The notes beneath the pieces were generated by a model that was given only the letters and a program-made list of their open reading frames with translations, was not told the DNA's origin and searched no databases. Of a stretch of DNA of 64,000 nucleotides, positions 45,370-54,827 are shown in pieces (within the stretch, counting starts at the first letter, position 1; every line of letters starts with the position of its first letter). The DNA lies in contig JARFIW010000108.1 in the NCBI GenBank assembly GCA_036346225.1, positions 2,418,001 through 2,482,000 of the forward strand. Reading direction: 5' to 3'. Made by a program: the position numbers and the translations under genes. This DNA comes from Platerodrilus igneus (taxonomy: Eukaryota; Arthropoda; Insecta; Coleoptera; Lycidae).

Positions 45370-46330
45370 TAAAGAACAACCCCGGTATACTACCAATAAA
45401 CTAGTCAGTATACAAAATACAATATTTGCTCAAATAATATCCAACCTTACTTTAACGCAACAAATTTTAGCAACATTAAGAAAAAACGAAATATTTTTTA
45501 ATAGAAACCTAGATAGTAGAAAGTAACAATTATCATTAGTATCATTTATTTGCTTTTCCAACAAAGGTTACTAGCACATACCAAGTAATCATACCCAAAA
45601 CCAAATTCCTATCCCTAAATGAACTGAGATATGGTTATACAAACGAAAAATGTACTGAAGTAACACCAAATCAATATTTATGTCAATCGATGACGACAAC
45701 AACCATTCAAGAAGACAGCCCTTGTGAAGTACAACTATTAAAATTCTCAAATCATTACGAAAACTGTGAAACTAAACAAGTGCAAATAACTAATATGAAA
45801 ATTCAAAAGGTTACAGATAACAAATGGATAGCCATTTTCCCAACAGAAGTAATAGCAACCATCCACTGCAACCAAGATGAAAATAACCAAGCATTAATCG
45901 GAAGCAAACTAATTACCCTCAAAGAAGATTGTTATGTGAAATTGAAAGATGAAGTTATCAGAGTTTATCAAGATCCCATAGCAACAAAGAAACTTGCAAA
46001 CTACAATTCAAGATACAACAAGAAGACGAAGAAATAATTAAGAAACCTATGAAGCTAGAGCATCTAGACTTAGACGATCTCAACCACGCCGTGAAATTAG
46101 TGGAAAGTTATAAAGAACAATTAAGTGAAATCAAAACGCCAAAGTTACATTATAATAATATAAGTGTTTGGACAATTGTATTGATCATTTTAATAATTTT
46201 TGTAGTCATGTATGTATTATACAAAATGTACCTTAGATATAAGAATGAAGGAAACAGTTCTAGATTTAAGGAAACAAAGAGAAAAAAGGAAACAATAAGC
46301 ATACCATTAGAAACAATGAATTTTAAATGA
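45370..46330 (+). pseudogene. Errantivirus env, C-terminal remnant only
   Basis: The sequence resembles the C-terminal part of errantivirus envelope proteins, a family related to baculovirus F fusion proteins. There is an ectodomain stretch with paired cysteines (46 codons after 45,690 and on), then in another frame a membrane-proximal helix and one hydrophobic segment of about 19 residues at codons 40-58 of the 46,049-46,330 frame, followed by a basic cytoplasmic tail. The whole region is about 960 bases, much shorter than a usual env. Signal peptide, cleavage site and fusion peptide are absent. Stops at about 45,525 and frame changes also break it. It cannot make a functional envelope. Confidence 0.75.
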
Positions 46331-46391
46331 ATAATGTATTTTATGTATTTAAAAATTAAGAAAAACCTTAATTTTTCATTTACGGTGGAGG

Positions 46392-46897
46392 AGTTATGTA
46401 TCCCCAATTACCTATATATATTGATGTATTGAATCTAATATGAATTATTAGAAATTATTAAGTAAAAGTATAAGTTCAATGCAACATTGTAACACAAGGA
46501 TAACCCAGAGAGGTTATCGACAGTTCATGTGAACGGACATGCAACTTTGCATCCGTGAGGGCAGTGATACTGCAGGTGGCAGGTCACAGGCGGTCAACAG
46601 ACCGCAATTACTTAGAATTAAGTTGTTACATTGTATTAAAGTGTACAATTAAAGAGAAATGCAGACATGAGATCTGCAAGTTCTCACAGCCGTGTGAGGG
46701 GCAGGTTATTATAAAAGGCCCGGGAGCTCAATGCCCGGCAGTCAGTCTTCGAACTCCATACTTCGTTGTTCAAGCTACTCACTAGTACAATAATTATTTT
46801 AGTATTATGTACAAGTTATCAAAATTTTAACTAATAAAAATGTGTTAAAGTTTCAAAGCTTTTTAAAAAACCAGCTCCAAAGGCCCGAACTTTAACT
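46392..46897 (+). repeat. Errantivirus 3' LTR
   Basis: 506 bp. It is preceded by ACGGTGGAGG, the probable plus-strand primer (polypurine-type) site, and followed by CGCG. Confidence 0.94.
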
Positions 46898-46901
46898 CGC
46901 G
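46898..46901 (+). repeat. Right target-site duplication of errantivirus (CGCG)
   Basis: Matches 37,836-37,839; the sequence continues TGCCTACTAATTG, as repeat copy 2 does after its own TTACGCG. Confidence 0.92.
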
Positions 46902-47192
46902 TGCCTACTAATTGTTTTTAGTTGTTTTTCTTGTGATACAAATGCTCTAAGGAACATTTGACGGACCTACTTTAGTGATACGCGTACTTTACTAATTTGT
47001 GGTTTTAGTTGTTTGTCTTGTGAAATAGGAGTCGTAGAACTTGCTAAACTGACCGATTCTTTTTTTAGGATTAATGTGTGTGCGATCTAGTCCAGTGTCC
47101 CTTTGTTTTATCAGATTAGTGCATACTTTAGCTTATTTAAATACAGTGGGTACTGTAGTTTCTGCATTTTTTTAACACCAAAGAATCTAAAT

Positions 47193-48250
47193 GTTAACAA
47201 AGATAAATAGATAAGACACAATTGGTATGAGTAATTTAGTAGTATTGATTTTCTTTCTTTCTTTTTCTATGTTTTAAAATAGCATGCCAGTCTATTGTAA
47301 GGTATCAGAACGACAAAGATATGGTAAGCAACGGATAGATATTTAGTAACCAGTGGAAATAGTTCAACACAAAGTCCTTCAGCAACGCTTCCTTGCAACT
47401 GAAATGGATTCAACGATGTCCTGCACTAACGAAGCACTTCACTCTTGACTGTGAGGGTGTTCATGGAACTTATCGCACGTTGCACTAATCACCTACGTAT
47501 TTCACTGGTGTTAGCAGCAGACATTATCACGCGTCGGAACTATGTAGCCTTGTTAAATTTCTTGGTAATTCTATTTCCTAAGACAACAATTTCGAAATAT
47601 TCTGAAGCACTGTTTAATTTCAACTGGTACCAGCATATTTTCATAAACATCCAGCAGTGAGAATAATCATACCTTTGTGCCGGTAATCTGTTATATTTCA
47701 CAAATAACGAAATTTGCGCAAGCAATGATCTGATTACCGGCTTACAAAGGCATTTTGAAGTTTCACGCTTTTGGGATGTTTATGAAAATAATATGCCTTG
47801 GTCCCAGTTGAAATTAAACTAGTGCTTCAGAATATTTCGAAATTGTTGTCTTAGGAAATAGAATTACCAAGAAATTTATCAAGGCTACATAGTTCCGACG
47901 CGTGATAATGTCTGCTGCAACACCAGTGAAATACGTGTGTGATTAGTGTAACGTGCGATAAGTTCCATGAACACCTCACAGTCAAGAGTGAAGTGCTTCG
48001 TTAGTGCAGGACATCGTTGAATCCCATTTCAGTTGCAAGGAAGCGTTGCTGAAGGACTTGTAAGTTGAACTATTTCCTACTGGTTATTACTTTAAATATC
48101 TATCCGTTGCTTTACCATATCTTTGTCGTTCTGATACCTTTTACAATAGACTGGCATGCTATTTTAAAACATAGAAAAAAAGAAAGAAAGAAAATCAATA
48201 CTACTAAATTACTCATACCAATTGTGTCTTATCTATTTATCTTTGTCAAC
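47193..48250. repeat. Large imperfect inverted repeat, two arms of about 500 bp
   Basis: The left arm (47,193-47,688) is the reverse complement of the right arm (47,732-48,250), with scattered mismatches and small indels. Landmarks: GTTAACAAAGATAAATAGAT against ATCTATTTATCTTTGTCAAC, GCATGCCAGTCTATTG against CAATAGACTGGCATGC, and CATTATCACGCGTCGGAAC against GTTCCGACGCGTGATAATG. The centre is a tight pair GCCGGTAATC / GATTACCGGC separated by 43 bases. Only the right-arm orientation exists in repeat copy 2, so the left arm is the added one. Confidence 0.9.
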
Positions 48251-48630
48251 ATTTTATCTGATTTATGTTTAATTGGGTGTGAGGAAACGTTTCTGCTACT
48301 CCCCAATATTACCTCACTTTGTACTAAAAGTTTTTGTACTGCTTTTACCGTTGTTATATTATATAGATTATCCAAACAGTTTTTTTATTTACATTCTACA
48401 AAGTACTGCATAACTTAGACGTTTCATTGCTGCTATGCTTATTCTTTTTTTCAGGTTTGCTTAACTAATTTTCTTGCAGGTATTGTCGCTAACTCCTTAC
48501 CGCCGCATACATTATATGTCAGTCTGCTTTCTACACCCCCCCCCCTACTCTCCGATTGAGCCCGGTCATTTCTTTGACTTTCTTTGAGTTACGCACGGCC
48601 ACGATTACCGTAGCATAACTTTGGCGCCCG

Positions 48631-48652
48631 AACAGAGACTGCCACGAATTAC
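48631..48652 (+). promoter_or_regulatory. Lysine-tRNA-type primer binding sequence in repeat copy 1
   Basis: TTGGCGCCCGAACAGAGAC matches the 3' end complement of a lysine tRNA in the form TGGCGCCCGAACAGGGAC, with one difference. It supports a retroviral-type LTR nature for the long repeat. Confidence 0.7.
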
Positions 48653-48892
48653 GTAACAAGTAGTTATCCTGGTACTTACTTTTTTTCCGGCTAGGTACGT
48701 AACAGAATCAAAAATCAAATGATATACTACGATATGTTTCACAAGTATCTTGATTGTAATTCAAAATCATTATACTCTTAAATTAAACAAAAGAATGATA
48801 GTTACTTGTTGAACACAACACAAAAAATATCTTCTCATTCGCCGGGCCGGACTGTCAATTTTCATTTCAGGCCGGGCCTCGGGCCGGGCCGG

Positions 48893-49046
48893 TTACCTTG
48901 CTGCGTCCATCCCGAGTCCATCCCTAAAGACCACCTTATCCGCGACGAGTGTCTTCCCCATGGTAAGGAGTCTGGATACCGTAAGTTGAAGGGCAAATTA
49001 CCACGGGGGTACCAGAAGATTTCCAACCCACTATAATAAAAAAAAA
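48893..49046 (+). other. Distal 3' UTR and A-tail of element A
   Basis: GC-balanced sequence ends CCCACTATAATAAAAAAAAAA at 49,046, directly followed by the right duplication AGGTGTAATCGATT. The 76-codon frame at 48,806-49,036 crosses from the GC-rich block into this UTR and is not a gene. Confidence 0.65.
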
Positions 49047-49060
49047 AGGTGTAATCGATT
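49047..49060 (+). repeat. Right 14-bp target-site duplication of element A
   Basis: AGGTGTAATCGATT, identical to 27,748-27,761. Confidence 0.8.
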
Positions 49061-49951
49061 CAAATCCAGCGCGTATTCTATTCTTGATATCTTCTGTAAT
49101 GGTAGGAGGATATTTATAAACATCACTAACGTAGTTCCAATTAACTACAGCCAGTTTATTTTCAAATTTACATAATAAAAAGAGTAAGTTTTTTATTTTC
49201 TAAGCGTTACTGTTTGGTTACGTTCAGCTCAATATAAAATAAAAGCAGTAATTCATAAATAAATTAATTTAAAAATCACTTATGAACTAGTTTCGTTTCA
49301 AAACAAAAACTTGCCTCAATTTCCCAGCAATTATAAACTAACTCAAAGGCATTAGAACGATGGGAACAAGACACATAAAGGTAATATACAATAGTCGTAC
49401 AATGTCAATAAATAACAAGAATGGCACTAAAAGGCGCGTGTCTCATTCTAATGGAACGAGACTGACTGCAATAAAATTATTAACGCTTTGTCGTTAGAAT
49501 ACAAATTGCTCATCTTTAATAAAGTGCGTATACGTTCCGTTGTATCGGTTACATTATCTTTGATTTTAGAGGATGAACCCAGTGCGGTGTAATTCGACAC
49601 GTTCAGTTATACGGTTGTTATATGGTTTAAGCTAACGACAGGGTACGTTGTGTCGTGCTTAATTAAATGGCGTGTATGTTTTGGATGAGATGTTGTACCG
49701 TTACAAATTTAACTTCGTCCAACGTTAAGGCCTTTCGAGAGTAATTTGGGGGTAGCGTAAAATGTATACATTCTTTGCTACATATAAAAGTTAAAGAACT
49801 ACAGGGTGTTCATAAGTAGCATGTACATCCGGAAGGGTGGTTTTCTTTGGCTTATTTTATTACTAAAAAGTAGGTCCTCAAACGCTTCGTTACCGATCTC
49901 CTGGATGATAAAATTTCAAGATTTCTTAGTTTTTGCTACCAAGATCGGAAT
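49061..49951. other. AT-rich DNA, nothing recognised
   Basis: About 890 bases between element A and the tail of the minus-strand element, without supported frames or repeats. In the genome before the insertions this followed directly on 27,747. Confidence 0.5.
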
Positions 49952-50289
49952 ATTTTTTTAATTTTTTTTTATTTATCTAATCTTTGTTTTAAGCTCTACC
50001 TAGGCTATTGATTGGCCTATCCTGGCTTGTACAGTCTAAGTGTAGGAACATAATAATTGTGATAATTTTAAAAAATAGATTTCTTCTTTAGAGATGATTA
50101 TTGATTATTGTGTGTGGAGGTCTGTTGCTATGACCGGTTTTTTGGTGAGGTAGGTCCCCTTTTCTTCGTAGTGCTTGGATGTTTAATGTAGGGGAGTAAG
50201 CAAAGGTGTTGTGCATTTTGTGGAGTATGGGATGTGGGGTGGTTATGTATTAGAGTGTTTAAGTGTTTATTGGTGGTTTTGTGTTTAGG

Positions 50290-50949
50290 ATGTCGGTGAG
50301 GAATTTGCTTAGTAGCTCAGGATTGTGCGTGATGAGATGTGTTGTGCTAGGCAGTGGGGTGTAGGGTCTAGGTTTAGTGCGGATTTAAAGTTTGAGCAAG
50401 AGGTGGATAGTAGTGAACCTGTGTAGATGAGGTGGTAAGAAGTTTCAGGTGTGGAGTTGTCGCAAGGACAATATGGAGAAGGTGTGATGTTGAAAGAGTG
50501 AAGTTTTGATCGAAATTTGCCGTGAGAGGTTAGAAATTCTATCGTTTGAGGGCTGGAGTGGGATACGTGTTGTTGGATTTTTATTAGTTCGGGAAACAAG
50601 TCGTAAGTGTATCTGCCGGATGGGGATGTGGACCAGAGTTGTTGCCAGAAATGGTTTAAAGATGAACGAATGCGGTTTTTAATGTTAGATATAGACAGTG
50701 TTTTGTATTCGTTAGGAGTTGTGAGGATGGTGTCGTGGAGTTGGATTGGAAGGTTGTGTTTCATGTTACGGATTTGTAGGACTGCGTTGAGTTGTAATTC
50801 TATGGGAGGGATTTGAAGAATGGTATATATGGCTAGTGTGGATGTGGTTCTGTATGCGCGGGATGTATATAGTAGGAAGGGACGGATTATTGTATTTAGT
50901 TTCGTTCTAGAAGAGGGTGGGGTTAATGTCAACCAGGTATCGGATTCAT
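50290..50949 (-). pseudogene. Minus-strand element ORF2, C-terminal part
   Basis: A 219-codon open frame. KLNTIIRPFLLYTSRAYRTT and LAIYTILQIPPIELQL are the thumb/connection. FWQQLWSTSPSGRYTYDLFP is the W..W..S..GR.TY..P block. FLTSHGKFRSKL leads into the zinc site CPCDNSTPETSYHLI, in which one of the expected later Cys is replaced. The product ends in TKPPINT after a frameshift at about 50,310. It is the least damaged coding piece of this element and is cut at its N-terminus by element B. The apparent ATG at 50,968 lies inside element B and is not the true start. Confidence 0.85.
50935..50949 (+). repeat. Left target-site duplication of element B
   Basis: AGGTATCGGATTCAT pairs with AGGTATTGGATGCAT at 61,738-61,752 (13 of 15 identical). 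Confidence 0.78.
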
Positions 50950-51025
50950 CCCTCTCGGGGCTATCCACCTTGTAGTGGTGAGAGGGCTCTAGTACTTTTT
51001 GCGAGGGATCTCAATTCGTTGAGGT

Positions 51026-53395
51026 TGTTACGTTCATTTTCGTAAATAATTGATTAGTTTATATACAATAATTGTTAACTTAAATTCCTTTGGCGTTAAA
51101 CACAAAAATTAATTCCGTTAATTAAAAATAACCCGTTCGTCTATTAACATTTGTATTGTAATTAATAATAAATAGCCTATCTAGGTTAGTTGATAAATCT
51201 TTCTGCTCATTAGAAAAATAAATATCCTTTCTAAGAATTTCGTACCGTGGAATTTACGCCCTAATTATATACGCGATTTTCCAAGTATTTCAATAATTAA
51301 ATGCTGGTGTGTTTTCCCTTTTTAAAGAATTCGGCAAATTTATTTTAATAAAATTAGGGTTTTCCTGTTTTATTTTTCTTAACGACAAGTTTATGTGCTT
51401 TGTAACATGCATTTTTAATCGTTTAACCTTTTTACGCTTTTTCTCAATTAGTAAATACCTTTCTGCAATTACTATTTCCATATTTTATATTTATTAACCC
51501 GTTGGCGAATGCGTCGTATTAATTAATTATAGATTGCATCGTTCTTGTCTAGCCGTCGTATAAATTTAGTTCCTTATGTGAATATACAAGCCTAGATAAG
51601 AGGCGATAAGCGGTTGTAATAACGACGAGTTTATATGAACAGTTTGAGTTTGCTCTTCGTTCCTACAGAATTAATTACGTTAAAAATATTGTTTTCCTTG
51701 TTGCTTTGAAAATAGTGAGAGTTCTGTTCTGTGTTCCGATATATTAAATACGTTGAAAAAATACTGATTCGTTCTGTTTGGAGGATAGTGAGACTTACTG
51801 CGGTATCAATTCTCGTATTGTTCATGTACAAGCACGCCGTGTTTTTTTTAGTTGATTTTCTGTCGAAAGTAAAAGTAGGAGAGCTTGTTGAACTCGAGGC
51901 ACGTGTGCTTTACGGAACATTTGACGGACGGTTTTATTGCTTACGCGTGGCGTACTAATTGTTTTTAGTTGTCTTTCTTGTGAAATGAAAAGCTGTATAT
52001 TAACTGTAGCAGTGTAGTTCTGTTTACCATTTGAAGGAAATATGCTTGATATGTAACGTGTTTGAGGTGATTGTTGACAGAGCACGGACGGTTTTAGTGA
52101 TACGCGTTGCTTTATTAATTGTGTTTTTTTTGTTGAGTTGTCTTTTTATATTTGAACTGTGTGTGTGCGATCTAGTTTTCGTGGTCCTTATTTTTATCAG
52201 AGTAGTGCATACTTTGGATTATCCAAATACAGTTTTAAGAGTGAGTGTTTAAAAAAAAAACAACGATGATACAGTTGTAGCAGATTTAGTAGAAAAAAAA
52301 GGTTGCTTCTTATAAACAGGTATCTCATTCACATGTAAAGACAGTTGATACTGTAGTTTCTGAATTTTCTAACCCCAAAGAATTTAAAATAGATCATTGT
52401 TTACGCAAATTTCGTTATTCAAAAGCATTAGATTTTTCTTTGTTACCATAGGTAGCAAACAGAACACCTCACGTTACTGTTAGTTTAATGCATTACATCG
52501 TGCCTTGAAGGCCCGTGATTCTAAATTTTTATTACCATTTTTTCTTTCGATTTGTGTTACAAAATATTTCGAAATTATTGTCTCAGGAAATAGAATTAAC
52601 AAGAAATTTATCAATGCTACATAGTTCCGTCGCGTGATAATGTCTGTTGCTAACACCAGTGAAATACGTAGGTGTGATTAGGGTAACGTGTGATAAGTTC
52701 CATCAACACCCTCCCAGTAAAGGGTGAAGTGCTTCGCTAGTGCAGGACCTCGTGAATCACTCACTTCAAATGCAAGGAAGCGTTCCTGAAGAACTTTTTG
52801 TAAGTTGAACTATTTCCTACTTATTATTACTTTAAATATCTATCCGTTGTTTTGCCATATCCTCGTCGTTCTGATACCTTTTACAATAGATTTGCCTGCG
52901 ATTAAGAAAAAAAAAGAGAAAGAAAAAAAAATCAATACTGCTGAATTACTCATATCAATTGTGTCTTATCTATTTATCTTTTGTTAATATTTTGTCTGAT
53001 TTATGTTTAATTGGTGTGTGAGAAAACGTTTCTGCTACTCCCCAATATTACCTCACTTTGTACTAAACATTTTTCTGTATTGCTTTTACCGTTGTTATAT
53101 TATATAGATTATCCAAACAGTTTCTTTTTTTTACATTCTACAAAGTACTGAATAATTTAGACTTTTCATTGCTGCTATACTTATTTTTTTTTTCAGGTTT
53201 GCTTAACTATTTTTCTTGCAGGTATTGTCACTAACTCCTTACCGCCGCATACATTATCTGTCAGTCTGCTTTCTACACCCCCTACTCTCCGATTGAGCCC
53301 GGTCATTTCTTTGAATTTCTTTGTGTTACGCACGGCTACGAACCAACGTAAGATAAATTTGGCGCCCAACGTGGCAGCCGCTAATTAACGTAACA
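51026..53395 (+). repeat. Long LTR-like repeat, copy 2, inserted in the 5' UTR of element B
   Basis: TGTTACG (51,026) to CGTAACA (53,395), without the errantivirus and inverted arm found in copy 1. Retained shared blocks include TTATTAACCCGTTGGCGAATG, ACGGAACATTTGACGGACGG and CCGATTGAGCCCGGTCATTTC. If real, the LTR is 2.4 kb. No flanking duplication was found, so the limits are approximate. Confidence 0.6.
53369..53390 (+). promoter_or_regulatory. Lysine-tRNA-type primer binding sequence in repeat copy 2
   Basis: TTTGGCGCCCAACGTGGCAG matches TGGCGCCCAACGTGGGGC, the other common lysine-tRNA form, up to CGTGG. Copy 1 has the CCCGAACAG form at the same place, so the two copies would use different lysine tRNAs. 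Confidence 0.65.
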
Positions 53396-54437
53396 GCTTT
53401 AAGCAAACAAATGTAATTTTCATTTGTTGTTCAACTAACAACCAAAAAACACGTTCTATTTGGCTTCGTTCGTCATCTTTATGTGAATTTCCGGCACGCA
53501 TTATTTAGCGTGGTAAGTATATAGAGTTTGTATAAAACAATACTTTTTGGTTTCAATAAATTAATTTATTGTTCATAATTAATTATTCTAGCTTCCTGCG
53601 GGAGACACGTTAATCCCTTAAGCTGTCGTTTCTTTTGGGAATTCGAGGTCAAATGCGCTCTGCCTGGACGTAAACCTGCCTGTTCGCTGACGGAGACCAG
53701 CGACTGGTTCTACCACGATGCCAGTAACTCGAGGGTGAGTTCTTTTTTTGGTTTCTTTGTATGCGCTTCTGACTTCGGAACCAGAACGCCTGGGACTTTA
53801 CCATTCAAGTATGGCATTTCCAAATTTAATTCTTATGTATGAAATTTATTGAACTATTTTGGTATTTACTGCTTTTTTTTTATTAATGCTTTACTATTTC
53901 TTTTAATAACTAAAAAAACTTACTACTTATTAATAAAAAATTGTTTAAAGACTTGCTGGCACATTTGAAAATGTTGTTGCTATTGTTTGTAAAAATAGGT
54001 TAAGTGTATATTTACGATATTCTAGAGCTGTGGTTTTTAGGGTTGCGTTTGTTTTTCTTTTTTTCTCTAGGTATGTGAGGGGGTAGTTGCCTAAAAACTA
54101 CAGCTCGCCATTTTCATGGGTAATGTTTTTTTGTGAATATTTAAGGGTTTCTAATAATGTATTTATAAATTGGGGACATTGACTTTTTTTGGGTTGGGTT
54201 TTGGGAATACTGTATTCTGTATATATATTTTGTTTAATTATAAGTTCTTTCTTTTCCGTTGTATGTTTTGTTCTGAGTGTGAATGAGTGAGTGTTTATAT
54301 ATTTTCTTTTTCTATTTATTTCAGGTTTTTTTTAAAATTTAGCTATAGGTATAAGACCCCTCCCGCTCGCCGCCTGAGCCCGGACTTACTTCTTTTTTTT
54401 TCTTGTTTTTTTTATGTTACGTCAATGTGTGTAGCAA
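53396..54437 (+). mobile_element. Non-coding internal remnant behind repeat copy 2
   Basis: About 1 kb of AT-rich DNA. A start MPVTRG at 53,718 resembles the gag start MPETRS at 5,633 but is lost after six codons, where GGGTGAGT follows, a possible splice donor. GCCTGAGCCCGGACTTACTTC at 54,373 echoes the GATTGAGCCCGGTCATTTC of the LTR-like repeat, suggesting a partial second end near 54,430. No pol sequence is present. Confidence 0.45.
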
Positions 54438-54827
54438 GGTCCAACGTAAAAAGGAAGCTAGGGATAGTACACAGCATCTACATATACACACCCACAGCAC
54501 GCACACAAACACAATCTACACTCTAACTCTTACACGCATACGTGCATGCCCTAACACTTAACAGTCACACAAGCTGTGTCTTTCAGCATCTTTCTCTTTC
54601 CTGTCAGGGGGACGCTCTAGTCTTCCGATTCTTGTTCTTCAGGTATGTCTCGACTATTAGATTATCCGAGGGCAGACAGACCTCTCCTCCTAACTTTCCT
54701 AGAATTCAATCAAAACTGACAACAAACGGGCGAGAAAATAGATAAGCAACCGGAAGTAATTGGCAGAACTCGAAAACGATGTTGACGAAGCAGGCGAGCC
54801 TGGATATGCGTTGGAACGAAGCAAACC
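54438..54827 (+). promoter_or_regulatory. Remainder of element B 5' UTR
   Basis: Collinear with 27,835-28,215 of element A: a CA-rich part, CATGCCCTAACACTTAACAG..CACAAGCTGTGTCTTTCAG, then GGGGGACGCTCTAGTCTTCCGA and TATCCGAGGGCAGACAG. Confidence 0.78.

Larger units (their letters stand above)
37840..46897 (+). mobile_element. Errantivirus (gypsy-type endogenous insect retrovirus), complete insertion, defective
   Basis: 9,058 bp with LTRs AGTTA..TAACT of 507 and 506 bp, a 4-bp duplication, a primer binding site, a long A-rich leader, gag, pol and a C-terminal env remnant. This is the layout of insect errantiviruses. The LTRs differ at about five positions, so the insertion is very recent. In contrast, pol contains several frameshifts and env lacks its N-terminal part. 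The genes are described as they stand and are not intact. Confidence 0.93.
35958..48658 (+). repeat. Long LTR-like repeat, copy 1 (interrupted by errantivirus)
   Basis: Begins TGTTACG and ends CGTAACA, like copy 2 at 51,026-53,395. Shared stretches include 37,230-37,390 with 51,450-51,580, 37,490-37,830 with 51,590-51,950, 46,902-47,190 with 51,950-52,390, and 47,860-48,650 with 52,560-53,390. The errantivirus (37,840-46,901 including the duplication) and a 1-kb inverted duplication at 47.2-48.25 kb expand copy 1. A tRNA-Lys-type primer binding sequence lies 27 bases before the proposed end. That is unusual for an LTR, so the true right edge may be at that site instead. Confidence 0.6.
34527..48892. 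mobile_element. Segment bounded by GC-rich inverted ends, inserted in element A
   Basis: The left end (34,527-34,574) has a long GGGCC-rich block, a short AT spacer and a short GGGCC block. The right end (48,841-48,892) has the mirror arrangement: short block, AT spacer, long block. Read as reverse complement, the right end follows the left. This is what terminal inverted repeats of a DNA transposon would look like. No transposase was found: the 1.4 kb after the left end is AT-rich and non-coding, and the rest is filled by the LTR-like repeat and the errantivirus. The boundary and class are uncertain. Confidence 0.45.
27762..49046 (+). mobile_element. Element A: R1-clade non-LTR retrotransposon split by nested insertions
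   Basis: Coding parts lie at 28,216-34,412 (ORF1 gag with CCHC knuckles, ORF2 endonuclease and RT). The 3' terminus is the A-tailed segment ending at 49,046. The span is inferred from the exact 14-bp duplication at both ends and from the resemblance of the last bases (CGGGGGTACC..CCCACTATAATAAAA) to the end of sister element B (CGGGGTATGC..TCCTCTATAAAA). About 14 kb of other elements (34.5-48.9 kb) sit in its 3' UTR. The element is dead: both ORFs carry many frameshifts. Confidence 0.75.

Noticed and set aside
47445..48418. Hydrophobic frames in the inverted-repeat arms
   Set aside because: AT-rich non-coding DNA reads as hydrophobic residues; the frames are not conserved between the two copies of the repeat.
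48806..49036. 76-codon frame over the GC-rich block
   Set aside because: It spans a junction between the GC-rich end and the 3' UTR of element A and has no homologue at the left GC-rich end.
49952..50949. Independent 5'-truncated non-LTR insertion at 50 kb
   Set aside because: The target duplication of element B and the in-frame continuation at 61,753 show that it is one half of a split element.
53718..54340. Possible host gene first exon (ATG then GGTGAGT donor, acceptors at about 54,070 and 54,312)
   Set aside because: The ATG follows a retroviral primer binding sequence and starts like a gag (MPVTRG); no second exon with coding content was found.
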